This document shows positions 10,501-21,216 of a DNA stretch of 64,000 nucleotides, piece by piece; position 1 is the first letter of the stretch, and the number at the start of each line of letters is the position of its first letter. Origin of the DNA: Castor canadensis (lineage: Eukaryota > Chordata > Mammalia > Rodentia > Castoridae); NCBI RefSeq assembly GCF_047511655.1, contig NC_133393.1, forward strand, positions 154,271,779-154,335,778, read 5' to 3'. The notes below the pieces were generated by a model. That model had not been told where the DNA came from and did no database searches. It saw nothing but the letters and a program-made list of their open reading frames with translations. The position numbers and the translations under genes were made by a program.

Positions 10501-11076
10501 ACAGCCTGCAGTCAGAAGATCTGACCAGGAGGCCTAGGTGAGCTACGTCACGCTTGGCAGCCTTTTCCTTGTTGGGAAGTAGGGGGCCATGGATAGAACC
10601 CATACACCATGTGGTCATGAGGGCAAAATGGACCTTCCTTTCTCCCTCATAGCCTGCCTTTCTCTGACTTGAGGTGACCCAAAGCAGATCTAGACTGAGC
10701 TCCTGGAGGGAAGCAAACTGTTGGATCCAATTCCGTGACTCCCCACCCCACTGGCACAAATTAGGGAGGAAGGAGGTTGGCAATAAGTCACTTGTGTTGA
10801 TGGGACATCAGCTGTGCACGTGGTGCTTCATGGAGGGAATGATGCACTTGGTGGCAGGAATACTTGCCAGTGTTTGGTGCCTTCAAGGTCAGCAAGAGGG
10901 AGCAACCTGGGGACCAAGAAGAGAGTCGAGGGAGATGAAGTCCTTATGGGAGAGGCCCCTGGGGCCACTGCAGGAAGTCTGTTTTTTATTCTGGACATAA
11001 TGGGAGGCCTTGAAATGGTTCCACTGGGAAAAAAGACCTCTGTAAAGCCTGGTTGGCTGCTGTGTGAAGGATGGTG

Positions 11077-11498
11077 TGTTAGCTTTCCACCACTGTGACA
11101 AAATAACTGAGGGAATCAAATGAAAGGAGGAAAGGTTTATTTTGGCTCACAGTTTCAGAGGTTTCAGTCCACAATCACTTGGCTCTGTGTTTCTGGGCCT
11201 GTGGGGAGGCAGAGCATCAGGACAGGAAGGGCGTAGTGGGGCAGAGCTACTCATCCCCCGGCAGCCAGGAAGCAGAGGCCAGGGACAAGATATGGTCCCC
11301 AAGAACCGGCTCCCTTCATCGAGCATCCTCCTCCTAAGTTTCCACCACTTCTCAATAGCCCATCAAATTATGAATCCATCAGTGGATTAATCCACTCATT
11401 AAGTCAGAGCCATCAGGGTTCAATCACTTCCCAAAGCCCCACCTCTGAACATGGCTGCATTGGGATCCAAGCCTACAACACATGAGCCTGTGGGGACA
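11077..11498 (+). mobile_element. LTR-like interspersed repeat with TG...CA ends
   Basis: It starts TGTTAGCTTTCCACCACTGT and ends catgagcctgtggggaca, with the familiar words aggtttattttggctcacag and attatgaatccatca. It has the style of mammalian MaLR or related LTRs. Family assignment is from memory. Confidence 0.55.
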
Positions 11499-11499
11499 G

Positions 11500-11700
11500 G
11501 GCCAGTGCTGAAACCCAGGGCCTCGTGCATGCTAGGCAAGTATTCTACACAGACGAACAGACATGACTCGGGACCGGGAGTGAGCAACCAAGTGCATGGT
11601 CACTTTATCCCTTCGCTCAGCAGACTCAGCTCCCTAGTGCTGAGTTTTGGTGTCCCCAGAGAGAGCTGAGCTCTACTCCAGCCCCTCCTGTAGACTTCAG
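11500..11700 (-). repeat. ID-like piece plus LTR fragment
   Basis: A short ID-like block (aaacccagggcctcgtgc, 11510-11550) is followed by about 140 bp matching the LTR family at 10290-10460 (shared words acatg, cagcag, tgtccccagagag). Confidence 0.5.
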
Positions 11701-11745
11701 ATCACCTGTAGATTACTTATGATACACAGTGCAATGTTGTGTTGT

Positions 11746-11875
11746 TTTGTTTGTTTGTATTTTGAGACAGGGTCTTGCTGTGTTTTCCAGGCTGGTCTCG
11801 AACTCCTAGGTTCAAGTGAACCTCCCACCTCAGGGAGCCTCCCAGGTAGCTGGGAATACAATGCAAATGCTACTT
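11746..11875 (-). repeat. B1/7SL-type SINE
   Basis: ttttgagacagggtcttgct, aggctggtctcgaactccta, then a degraded end. Confidence 0.75.
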
Positions 11876-12599
11876 AAATGGTTGTTATATTGTGTTGTTT
11901 AGAGAATAATAATAAGAAAAAAATGTCTGCAGTGTCCCATACATAGTTTTTCTTTTCCTGAATGTTTTCAACGTACATTTAGTAAAATCTGAGGTTGCAG
12001 AATTCACAGATATGGAGTGCCGACTGTATACTTCTCCCCAGGCATTCAGGCTGTCCCTGTGACACACTGGGTAAGTACATAAGAGCTGTGGATTGTTCCA
12101 CTGTCCCCCATGTGTCACTTCCTTCCCCACCCCCTGCTGCTGAGACTCAAATCCAGAGCCTGAAGCATGTTATATCCTCTCAAAGGAAGTAAGCTTTGTG
12201 TTCTAAGCCCCTGAGATTTGTGGGCTGCTTGTCACTCCCAGGGCAGCTCTGGCATGCTCCACATAGGGTTCCCCTGGACACTGTGCTCTCCCAGAAGAGG
12301 GGAGGATGGGAGGTTTGGAGTCGCTGCCACAAAGCCCTGTGCCACTGGCCTCACATCTTCCTGGGAGACTGCCATGGCTGTGTCTTACCATCTGGGTTCT
12401 TATGAGGTCTGAGGCTGGCTCCCTGCATTGCTTTGGTGTGCCCGCTGTGCAGTAGGTGGCCCTTTTATTTCACTGTGATTTTGTGGGATCTGGAATGCAG
12501 GGACCTAGGATCTTTATCAATCTTTTCTTTGCTGTCTGATTCCATCAAGGACCCTGTTTTTGCTTTTTTTTCCCAGCTGAATTCATTCACCTTGTTTTT

Positions 12600-13515
12600 T
12601 TTTTTTAAAGGTGTGCATGAGATTTTTTTATTAATTGTAGTAAAATATATATGTAAAACTGGCCATCTTTATAATTTGTTTTTGGTGGGACTGGGTTTTG
12701 AACTCAGGGCTCTGTGCTTGCAAAGCAGGAACTCTACTGCTTGAGCCACACCTTCATTGCCTTTAGTCCTGGTTATTTTGGAGATGGGGGTCTTGAAAAC
12801 TATTTGCCAGAACCTCGATCCTCCCAATCTCAGCCTCCCAAATAGCTAGGATTACAGGCTCAAGCCACCAGCGCCTGGCTCTTCTTTGCCATTTTTAGGC
12901 ATACAGTTTAGTAGTGTTATTCACATTGTTGTCAGCCAATCTCAACTGTTTTCATGGTGCAAAACTGAAACATTAAACATTAGCTATTCCTCGTTGCCCT
13001 GGCTCCTGGCAAACACCATTCCACATCCTGTCTATGAGTTCGACAATTCTGAGTAACTCATGTGAGCGGAATCACACAGTGTTTGTGTTTTGAGATTTTC
13101 CACTTGGCATAGTGTCCCAAGTTTCATGCAGGTTGTAGCAAATCAGAATCACTTTCCCTTTCGAAACTGGTTGATTCCATCATTCGTGATATCACATTTT
13201 GTTTCCCTAGTCCTCTGTCCATGGATGCCTGGGTTGCATCCACCTTTTGGCATTTGAATGGACATGGTGTGCAAGTGTCTCTTCAAGTTCTCGCCTTCAG
13301 CGATTTGGGGTATATAAGCAGAAGCAGAATTTCTTGGTCATATGGTGACTCTTTTTAATTTTTTGAGTGAGTACCATACAGTTTTCCACAGTGGCCGTCC
13401 ACTCCCCCTGACAGTGCACAAGCATTCCAGCTTCTCCCCATCACCACCCACCCTTGCTTGTCTTATGACAGTAGCCATCCTAGTGGGTGTGAGGTGATGA
13501 GAGCACTTCAGGTGG
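12600..13515 (-). mobile_element. Ancient L1 fragment with embedded SINE
   Basis: It carries old-L1 wording in antisense: ggatgcctgggttgcatcca, agaatttcttggtcatatgg, acagttttccacagtggcc, gtgggtgtgaggtga. An antisense composite SINE is inserted at about 12678-12880. Confidence 0.7.
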
Positions 13516-13859
13516 GCAGTTGCATCTGGAGGTCTGCAGCTCAGGAAGTGTGGATCTGATGCACAACATACACGTTCAGATTTAGGCCATCTTCTGTCCT
13601 TTCACTGAGGGTTTGGGTTTTATTTATTTAACTTCAATAATCAGTTTTGTACTTATTTAATCTGACATACATGGTTGAAACTATATATAAATTAATTTAG
13701 AAATATTCCTTCTTTCCACTTTCTATATTCTGTGAAGCAATGCTTTTCTTTACAAACTTCAGCTACCTCATTTTTTGGGGTCATCCAAATCATTTGCCAG
13801 AGTGTATCTTGGTGCCCATGTGAGTTGTTGAGGTTTTGAACCTATGTTTGACGCTACAA

Positions 13860-14050
13860 CCAGAACATTTGATTTTTGGTAGTACTGGATTTGAACTTGA
13901 GGCATTGTGCTTGGTAGGCACATGCTTTACCAATTGAGCCATACCCTCAGCCCTTTGTATTTTGAAGCATTTTTTCAGATAGGGTCTTGTGGTTTTGTCT
14001 ATGGTGGCCTCAGACCTGTCATTCACCTTGTCTTGACAGTCATATTACAG
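13860..14050 (-). repeat. Composite SINE, diverged
   Basis: ggtagtactggatttgaact and accaattgagccataccctc, then a degraded head. Confidence 0.65.
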
Positions 14051-14059
14051 CAAAAATCT

Positions 14060-15270
14060 ATCAAAGGCTTTTTAATACACTGAACAAAGATGATACTTGG
14101 AGTCCTGGGACTGGCAGATACGGGTCGAGAAGCATGGCTAGGGACACAATGAAGGCAATGACCGTGGGACCCTAGTAACGTGAGCAGGCCTGAGGGATGA
14201 CCAAAGAAGAAGGGAGAAACTCTTCGAAATGGCCATGCCCCCAGCAGCCTTCCGAGGCTCCAGCTCTGTCTCTGGCATCTGTTCTTTCCCTCAGCATCAG
14301 AACTTCCCTGTCACCAGGCAGCCACAGAGTTGTTCAAGCTCACCGTGTCCCAAAACAACTCCTCCCTGCCCCTGTCACTCCTGCAGACAAAACTGTCCCT
14401 CTTCCTCCGTCAGTCTTGGAGGACAGGCTGCAGCTCCTCCTGCACAGCACAGAAGAGAGAGAGGAGTCTGGATTCTGAAGTTGATCAAACCTTTCCCAAC
14501 TTCCAGCCAACTCTACTGAGCCACATCTCTCTGAGCAAAGCGGCCCAGGCTGGTGGGCAGGAGGAGTGGCATTGCTGCATTTAGCTTAGGGTTCTGGGTT
14601 GGACTGGGGCTTCCCAGAAACTCCTGGTTATCAGTTTCCATGAGGCGATTGCTTCAGCTCGCTCTCCTGATTCTGAAGGCTTCTTCCCCAAGGCCACATC
14701 CTTCAGAGCTGAGCATTCAGACTCAATGTGTAGATGCCCTTCACTTTCCTCCCATCTCAACCATGGCTCACCAATTAGCTGACAGCCGTAGTCCTGTTGT
14801 TCTACCTGGGGCAGGAGGTAACCTCTCTGTCTAGGTTCCCCTACTGCATCTGTGCAAAGGGTATTGAAAGTAGCTATTTCTCCCACCATTATTAGATCAG
14901 ATACAAGGGATGTCATTTGGTTCAACCCAGCTGCTCCCTGACTCCAGGCTTTGGAAAGCTTGGAGTCACCCATCTAGGGGAAAAGTAGATGTCACAGAAG
15001 AGTTTTCAGAGCAGAATCTGGAGTGCACAGTCTTGGGCATCAGTGCACAGGCCAGGCTGGAGGTGCCATAGGCCTCCAGAGGTAGGATGCATGCATTGTG
15101 CCAAGGCTGAGGGTCAGGAGGGCTTCTGCTGGAGGCTGTCCTTTTCTCCATCTCTGACCGTGAGTTCAGAGGCCAGAGGTTGTGTTCCACAACCCTGTCA
15201 CCTGTATATAGCTCAGTAAATAGTTGTAAGTTCATAAAATGTCACCTATCTTTCCTGTTCTTCCCTTCTT
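14060..15270. other. Intergenic stretch of unknown nature
   Basis: About 1.2 kb with no SINE. The minus strand holds two neighbouring open frames (130 codons at 14581-14973 and 89 codons at 14966-15235) that I do not recognise. It could be an old repeat or unique DNA. No gene is claimed. Confidence 0.35.
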
Positions 15271-15279
15271 TTATTATTA

Positions 15280-15475
15280 TTAATATTGGCAGTACTGGAG
15301 CTTGAACTCAGGGCCTCTGTCTTGAGTCACTCCACCAGCCCTTTTCTTGTGATGGACATTTTTGAGATAGGGTTGCTCAAACTATCTGCCTGGGCTGGCT
15401 TTTAAGCACGATCCTCCTGATCCTGCCTACTGAATAGCTAGGATTACAGGCATGAGCCACCAGTGCCCAGCTCCT
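15280..15475 (-). repeat. Composite SINE
   Basis: ggcagtactggagcttgaac, gagtcactccaccagccct, then aggattacaggcatgagcca. Confidence 0.85.
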
Positions 15476-16390
15476 TCCTTATTATTAATTCCGAATTTCC
15501 TAAGCAATACGTGCATACAGGCTGCCTGAAAGGAAAAGAGGAGGCAAAGTTCTTGCGGAGGCCTCCATCCCAGGAGGCCTCCCTCCTCAGGCTGGAGAGG
15601 CACCCACCACTGCCCACTGCCCCACCTCATGGTCATGTGATAATCCAGACACCTCCTTCAGAGAAGACTTTGCCTGCCACCTGTTTGAAATAGTACGTGT
15701 TGCTCTCCCCATGCTGCCACCTCACCCAACTTCATTTTTTCACTTTATTGATGTACAATAAGGTGCACCTGCTTAAAGGACACAGTGGCTGAATTTTGGC
15801 ATATGTACACACCTGTGAAACCATTGCCTCAGTGGGATAACACACATATCCATCTCTCCCTCCTCCTGCTCCCTGGTAATCACCCCCTCCTGTTTCTCTC
15901 CACCCCAATGCTCTAATATCCATTTGCATTTTCTACAGTTTTATGCAAATGGAACCACATCACACCTTTTATCTTTTACTGACTTCTTTTACTCAGCACA
16001 ATTATTTTGGGATTCACTGTGCTATTGTATATATCTATATTTGCTCCTTTTTATTATTGGCAAACATTGCAGTTGGCTGACTGTCTCCAATTTGGGGATC
16101 CATTGCTGACCTCTTGAGCATTTGGGTTCTTTCCTCTTTGGCTATTTTAACTAAAGGTGGTGTGAATGTTCACATGCAAGTCCCTGTGGACATCTCCTTC
16201 AGTTCTCTTGGGAAAGTACTGAGAGTGGAACAGCTGGGTCATATGGCATATGGTGGGTGTATGAGTAATTTCTGAGGAAACTGTCAAACTGTTTTCAAGT
16301 GGAAAATACTTTTTATTTTGAAATCATAGATTCAGAGAAAATTGCAAGAAAGAAATGTGTGGGTCTTTTGCATTATTATATCAAAACCAG

Positions 16391-16391
<1 letters not shown>

Positions 16392-16435
<44 letters not shown>
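16392..16435. repeat. (GT)n microsatellite
   Basis: 22 uninterrupted GT units within old L1 sequence. Confidence 0.95.
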
Positions 16436-16438
<3 letters not shown>

Positions 16439-16494
16439 CCATATGCTATCCCACACATAGCTTTGTGTGGCTGCACCACCACAATCAAGATATG

Positions 16495-16715
16495 GAACTG
16501 GCTGGATGCCGGTGGCTGGTGTCTGTAATCCTATATACTTGGGATCAGGAGGATTGCAGTTCTGGGCCAGCCTGGGCAAATGGTTCAAGAGACCCCATGT
16601 CCAAAATAGCCAGAGCAAAATGGACTGGAGGTGTGGTTCAGAGGTAAAGTACCTGCTCTGCAAGCTCAAAGCCCTGAGTTCAAACCACAGTTCCACCAAA
16701 AAAAAAAAAAAAAAG
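16495..16715 (+). repeat. Composite SINE
   Basis: ggtggctggtgtctgtaatc head, gttcaaaccacagttccacc tail, and an A16 tail. Confidence 0.8.
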
Positions 16716-17197
16716 ATCCAGAACTATTCTTTCCTCCCATGGCCCTTTTCCCGTCACTCCCACGGCTCCACCATACCCTAACCCCTGGCAATCACAGACA
16801 TGGTGTGTGGTTTGGATTTGCATTCCCTAATGAGTAACAAAGCTGAGCACCTTTAATATGCCATCACATACCTTCTTTAGAAAACTTGCTCAGCTTTTAG
16901 AAATTTAATTTTTTTTCTGCTTCCTGTTGCTTTACCTTTTTTCTTTATTCAGTGCTGGGGTGGAATGCATCCAGGGTCTAAGCACATGCTAGGCAAGTGC
17001 TCTACCACCTCTGAGCTATGACCCCAGTCTCTTCCTTTTGATTTAATTTTCTTTCATGCATATATTGTGATCAGCTTTTTAAATTTGAGTTATCCTTTTA
17101 TTACTGAACTGTGAGAATTCTTTATATATTCTGGATTGGGTCATTGGTCAGATGTTTTGTAAGTTTCTTACAGTCTAAGTCTTGCCTCACATGACTT

Positions 17198-17390
17198 TTT
17201 TTTTTTTTTTTGGTGGTACTGGGTTTGAACTCAGTGCCTTCACCTTGAGCCACTCCACTAGCCCTTTTCTGTGATGGGTTTTTTCAAGATAGGGTAAACA
17301 ATTTGCCTAGGCTGGCTAGAAGAAAATCCTCCTGATCTCTATCTCCTGAGTAGCTATGATTACAGGTGTGAGCACCACTTCTCAGTGACT
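17198..17390 (-). repeat. Composite SINE
   Basis: Poly-T, ggtactgggtttgaactcag, gagccactccactagccc, then gctatgattacaggtgtgag. Confidence 0.85.
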
Positions 17391-17399
17391 TTTTTTTTC

Positions 17400-18081
17400 T
17401 TTATGGGCTTATCAGACCTGAACCCTGTTGTCAATTGTCATTTCTGTCTCCACTCTTCAGCTCAGCAAGGGCAGGACTGGTATTCCTGCTCTGATCTCAG
17501 CTCCTGGCGCAGAAGGTACTGCACAAACTTGTTCAGTGCCCAGCACACCCCAACCACATCATGGTTGCTGGGGGGTCAGGAAACCTGGACCAGTCAGGGG
17601 AGAAATGATGCCAACTTCCAGGCCAGCAGTAAAGGAGCCTGAACTGGGGACAGTGACATCTGGGGTGAGGTGGGCAGAGTTAATAGTGGAGGAGGGCCAG
17701 AGAGACTTTTCCAAGGTACTAGGCTCCCTCTCCCTCCACCTTTGACCTGCAGCCATACCCCCTCCCAGGCTACCCAGTGCAGGCTTCGCACTCCTTCCTC
17801 TCAGCCTGCCCAGAGGCAGGGAGCTGCAGGCAGAATTTCTGTAGGAAATTAACATGGGCTTGGGTGGGGTGTGGAAGGTTCCAAAACTCTTAATAGGCTT
17901 TTTCACTGGTGCCCACAGCCTATATGTGTAATGAGCCTGGTCTGCGTTATCTAGGTAGGGTGTGGTCCAGGGATTCACCACTGTGGGGCATGGTGTGTTG
18001 TGGTGGGGTTCTCTGCATGCCATAAAGCAACAACTTCCTCTGAGGGAGGATACTGTTGAGGGAAGTTCTGTTGTGTGGTCC
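17400..18081. other. Intergenic sequence without recognisable features
   Basis: Unique-looking DNA between a SINE and a solo LTR. A 178-codon minus-strand open frame (17559-18095) has no recognisable domain and runs into the LTR. Confidence 0.45.
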
Positions 18082-18731
18082 TGTGGTGAACACATATAAG
18101 ATTGTTGTATTGATGGATTGTATTGTGTTAAAGTATGAAAAATTGTTGAAGTGAGAAGTATTAGCTAGTGTGTGTTAGGACTTAGATACCAGCCAGAGAG
18201 TGACAGGCTGATATGCTAATAAGCCAACCCTAAGGTGGTGGCTGATATGCAAACAAGCCAACCCTAAGGTGACAGTGTGGATAACAGGGTGGTGAGGTCA
18301 CCACCGGTATATAAACTCAGGCCAGAACCCAAATCCTTGCTCGCCTCCTTGCCATCAGAGACCATTCTGTCAGGAGTCCCCCCGAGACCCTGACATAGAG
18401 GCAGCCACCACTTGTGAGCGTGCCCCTTCTCCCGACGACCAGTGGGAGTCGCCGGTGAATCGTGAACTGGACCTGCACTGAAGGCGACTGTGAGGATCCC
18501 TTGGAGCGCAGATACGCCCCCCCCTCATTGGCTGAGAAGACGTGGCATGGTGAGCGAGAATTGTGGGAAGGTCTGAGTAACTCCTGGCTGGCTAGGGTAG
18601 CAGAGACAGGCATTAGGATCCATAGGAATGTGCCATGTGAATTAGTTTGAATAAAAACCCTGTTCTCTGAAATAAGAGTCTCCTGAGTACTGCCTCTCTG
18701 TACTTGATTGAACCAATAAGCTCTCGCGACA
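18082..18731 (+). mobile_element. Solo LTR, ERV family A
   Basis: 650 bp from TGTGGTGAACAC to TCGCGACA. U3 carries a 34-bp direct repeat (18207-18240 and 18241-18274), then TATATAAA at 18308, and AATAAA at 18650. The flanks ggtcc (left) and ggtct (right) look like a slightly diverged 5-bp target duplication. No internal viral sequence is attached. The sister copy is at 21132-27947, in the same orientation and nearly identical over U3. Confidence 0.8.
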
Positions 18732-18869
18732 GGTCTCTAGTCCTTTCTGTCTACCCTGGGCATCCAACCAGTGACCCCCACCTGCAGATCTATCGGTTCT
18801 CTCCTTTTTGTTGGTGTGAAGCCCCTTTTGTAGCCAGAAGGCCCCCAGCAGCAATTCCAAGCAGATACT

Positions 18870-19030
18870 CATGCTCCAGCTTGGACTGGTTACTTCAAGT
18901 CCTCTAAGTCTGTTTTTCAGTCTGTAAAAGCAGAATAACAATGCATAGGACCGTCATGAGGGTGAAGAAAGACATACCCAAGAGTTTAGCAGAGCTCCTG
19001 GCATGTAGTAGGGTAACTGGAGCCCTAGGC
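18870..19030 (+). repeat. MIR element
   Basis: MIR wording: gactggttacttcaagtcct, tctgtttttcagtctgtaaa, and agagctcctggcatgtagta. Confidence 0.65.
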
Positions 19031-19044
19031 CAGAGCCCCAACTC

Positions 19045-19515
19045 TGGGGGTTCCAACATGTCAGGTCTGGCCACTCACTCCCTTATGCCAATTAAAGAGG
19101 TGAATAGTGGCAAGGGTCAAAGGAAGATTTATTAACTAACTGGCTGCAGGAGGGAAGAGGGCAGAAAGCATTTCAACCCATCTTCAGGGTACAGATGTGA
19201 GCTTTAGGTTCTATAAATGAAAAATTGGGGCAGGAGGAGGGAGATATGTGTAATTAAACAGTCCTAGTCTCAGGTGTGGCCCAGTTGGTCACTAGCTCAG
19301 CTCCGGTTCTGTAGGGTTCTGGAGAAGCTGTTATCACTGTCATCACTGGGGGAGATGGTCACTCCTTCTCCAGGGTGCAGGCTCCTCATCACAGGTAATT
19401 GTCCTCATTTGGGGCATGGTTTGTCCTGCGAGGTTCTGCTGTTCCTTGGACAGTTACTGTCCCTTGTCATAAAGATGTTGATCATTGCTGTCTTTCCTGG
19501 TATCCAGGGAGACTA
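19045..19515 (-). mobile_element. Possible LTR fragment
   Basis: On the minus strand there is an AATAAATCTTCC-type poly(A) signal followed by a CCTGACA-like end. It abuts the minus-strand ERV at 19562. Weakly supported. Confidence 0.3.
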
Positions 19516-19561
19516 AATGAGAGACTCAGAACAACGGAGACAGATGCTAAAATGGAAGTAT

Positions 19562-19947
19562 TGCAGGAGGTTGCTAGCCGAGATAGGAGACTCTGAGGCA
19601 ATTAGCAGGAAGCAACATTTTGTTGTGTCAGCACAGACCCAGCAGACTCATATCCAAAGGCTGAGCCCTGAGAACAAAGGGGTCTCACCTTATATACCCT
19701 TGCAAGCAGGTTACAGAGGGAATGAAATTAAAAAACAACAACAACGTTTAGCCCATATCTGGTTACATGCAATTCTATAGGCTACTTCAGCCTAGTGCTA
19801 AGTGCACTTCTACCCCTAGGGCTATGTGACCTTCTTCACCTTTGAATTCTTTAGGTTTTATCTCTCTGTTATGACATCTCTTCCCCACTGCTACTTTATC
19901 AGGACTCAGGACTAGTCTGTTTTCTTCTGATCCTCTTCCCTGCTACA
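19562..19947 (-). repeat. 3' LTR of ERV-P
   Basis: 386 bp. On the minus strand it runs TGTAGCAGGG to CCTCCTGCA. Just upstream (plus 19948-19961) the minus strand reads as a purine tract (aaagagggaataa), the expected polypurine tract. The LTR poly(A) signal of the other copy (AATAAA) reads AACAAA here. Confidence 0.8.
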
Positions 19948-20186
19948 TTATTCCCTCTTTGATGCTTGGACCCACCCAGGGTCAAAGAGAATCATCTTGA
20001 TCTAGGGGTTTGTATTTCCATAGCATCATTACATGTGAGGCCGTTTTCCTTTCCATAATGGCCTCCATAGTAGTCCTGATAGACTGTAGCACCAGAGGAA
20101 CCAGGCAGGGCAGTATTAAGCATGCTCCTAGGATTAGGCCCACCCATTGCCCCTATCAAAGTTTTGAATCCACCTAAGGCAGAAAA

Positions 20187-21005
20187 TCACCCTCCAAACA
20201 GGTCATTGGGATCCTGTCCTTTCCAAGTCTGGATGGGGACATGGGCAAGCTTTCTCATTCTGTCTGTGATCTCGTCTATGACCTTTACTTCATCATCAAT
20301 CTGTAAGCAGCAGTTGCTCAGGTTAAATTTTTCACAAACTCCTCCCTCAGAGGCAAGCAGATAGTCTAAAGCCAAGCGGTTCTGATAGATGGCATTGCAC
20401 ATCTTAGTGCTTTGTTTTGCCAGCAGATTGAGAGCTCTTGCAGTTTCATTAGTTGATAATTTCAACAACAGCCTGCAGCCTGATGATGCAATTGAGCATA
20501 TATATAGGGGTGCGATAGCTCCAAGACCCATCTTCTGCCCAGGTGGCAGGACCATAGTACTGGATGAATCTCTCAGGAGGCCATTTGCCATCTTTTTCCT
20601 AAGTCCAATGGTCTCCCATGTTGGCCACCCCACAATCATAGCACAAAGTGACATTCAGTGTCTGGGCTATAGACTCAGCCAGAGAGAGGAACAAGTTTTT
20701 AGCTTTGGCAGAGATGGAAAATTTACTCCTCATTTCCTTATAAAAGGAGTGAAAAACTTGGTAGGAGGAACTCTCATGAGGTGTATCAGACTCCCATGGT
20801 CAAGGCCCTTTCCATCTATCCTTATGCTAATTACTTGTCCCCGTGTCCAATCAGATAGCTTAAGTATGGTAAAATTTACAGGGTTACAGGTGCCATGGTT
20901 GCAGTTAGGGGCAACTTTCCCCTTGTGAAGGAGGGCTGCTTGCTTCACCCTCTGCCATGTAGCCCATGAAACACAACCCCAATAAGGACAGTAATAAGAA
21001 CCCAT
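20187..21005 (-). pseudogene. Env remains of ERV-P
   Basis: Two open frames on the minus strand cover part of the surface and transmembrane subunits. The transmembrane part shows an immunosuppressive-type helix (NRLALDYLL), then a cysteine motif with seven residues between the first Cys and the Cys-Cys pair (20307-20336). Frames are broken between the two parts and the C-terminal membrane anchor is not recognisable. The region continues towards the solo LTR inserted at 21132. Not functional as seen. Confidence 0.7.
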
Positions 21006-21216
21006 ATCATCACATGGCTAAGAGGTGTCTCCCCAGCACATATACCTGTCACTTGACATATGGGCTCTTTCCCAATCTAGGCCCCCACAGCCACAACCTG
21101 TACCTCCACATCCACCTTTGTCCATGGCCACTATGGTGAACACATATAAGAACATACATATAAGATTGTTGTTGTATTGAAGGATTATTGTGGTGAACAC
21201 ATAAGATTGTTGTTGT

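Larger units (their letters stand above)
15730..17190 (-). mobile_element. Ancient L1 fragment interrupted by SINEs
   Basis: Old-L1 antisense wording: ttattgatgtacaataaggt, gctgggtcatatggcatatg, ttctggattgggtcattggt. SINEs are inserted at 16495-16715 (+) and about 16945-17035 (-), and a GT microsatellite lies at 16392-16435. Confidence 0.65.

Noticed and set aside
10229-10783. 184-codon minus-strand frame as a host gene
   Set aside because: It crosses an LTR fragment and shows no recognisable domain or splice signals.
16376-16781. Frames of about 100 codons over the GT microsatellite and SINE
   Set aside because: They consist of repeat sequence only.
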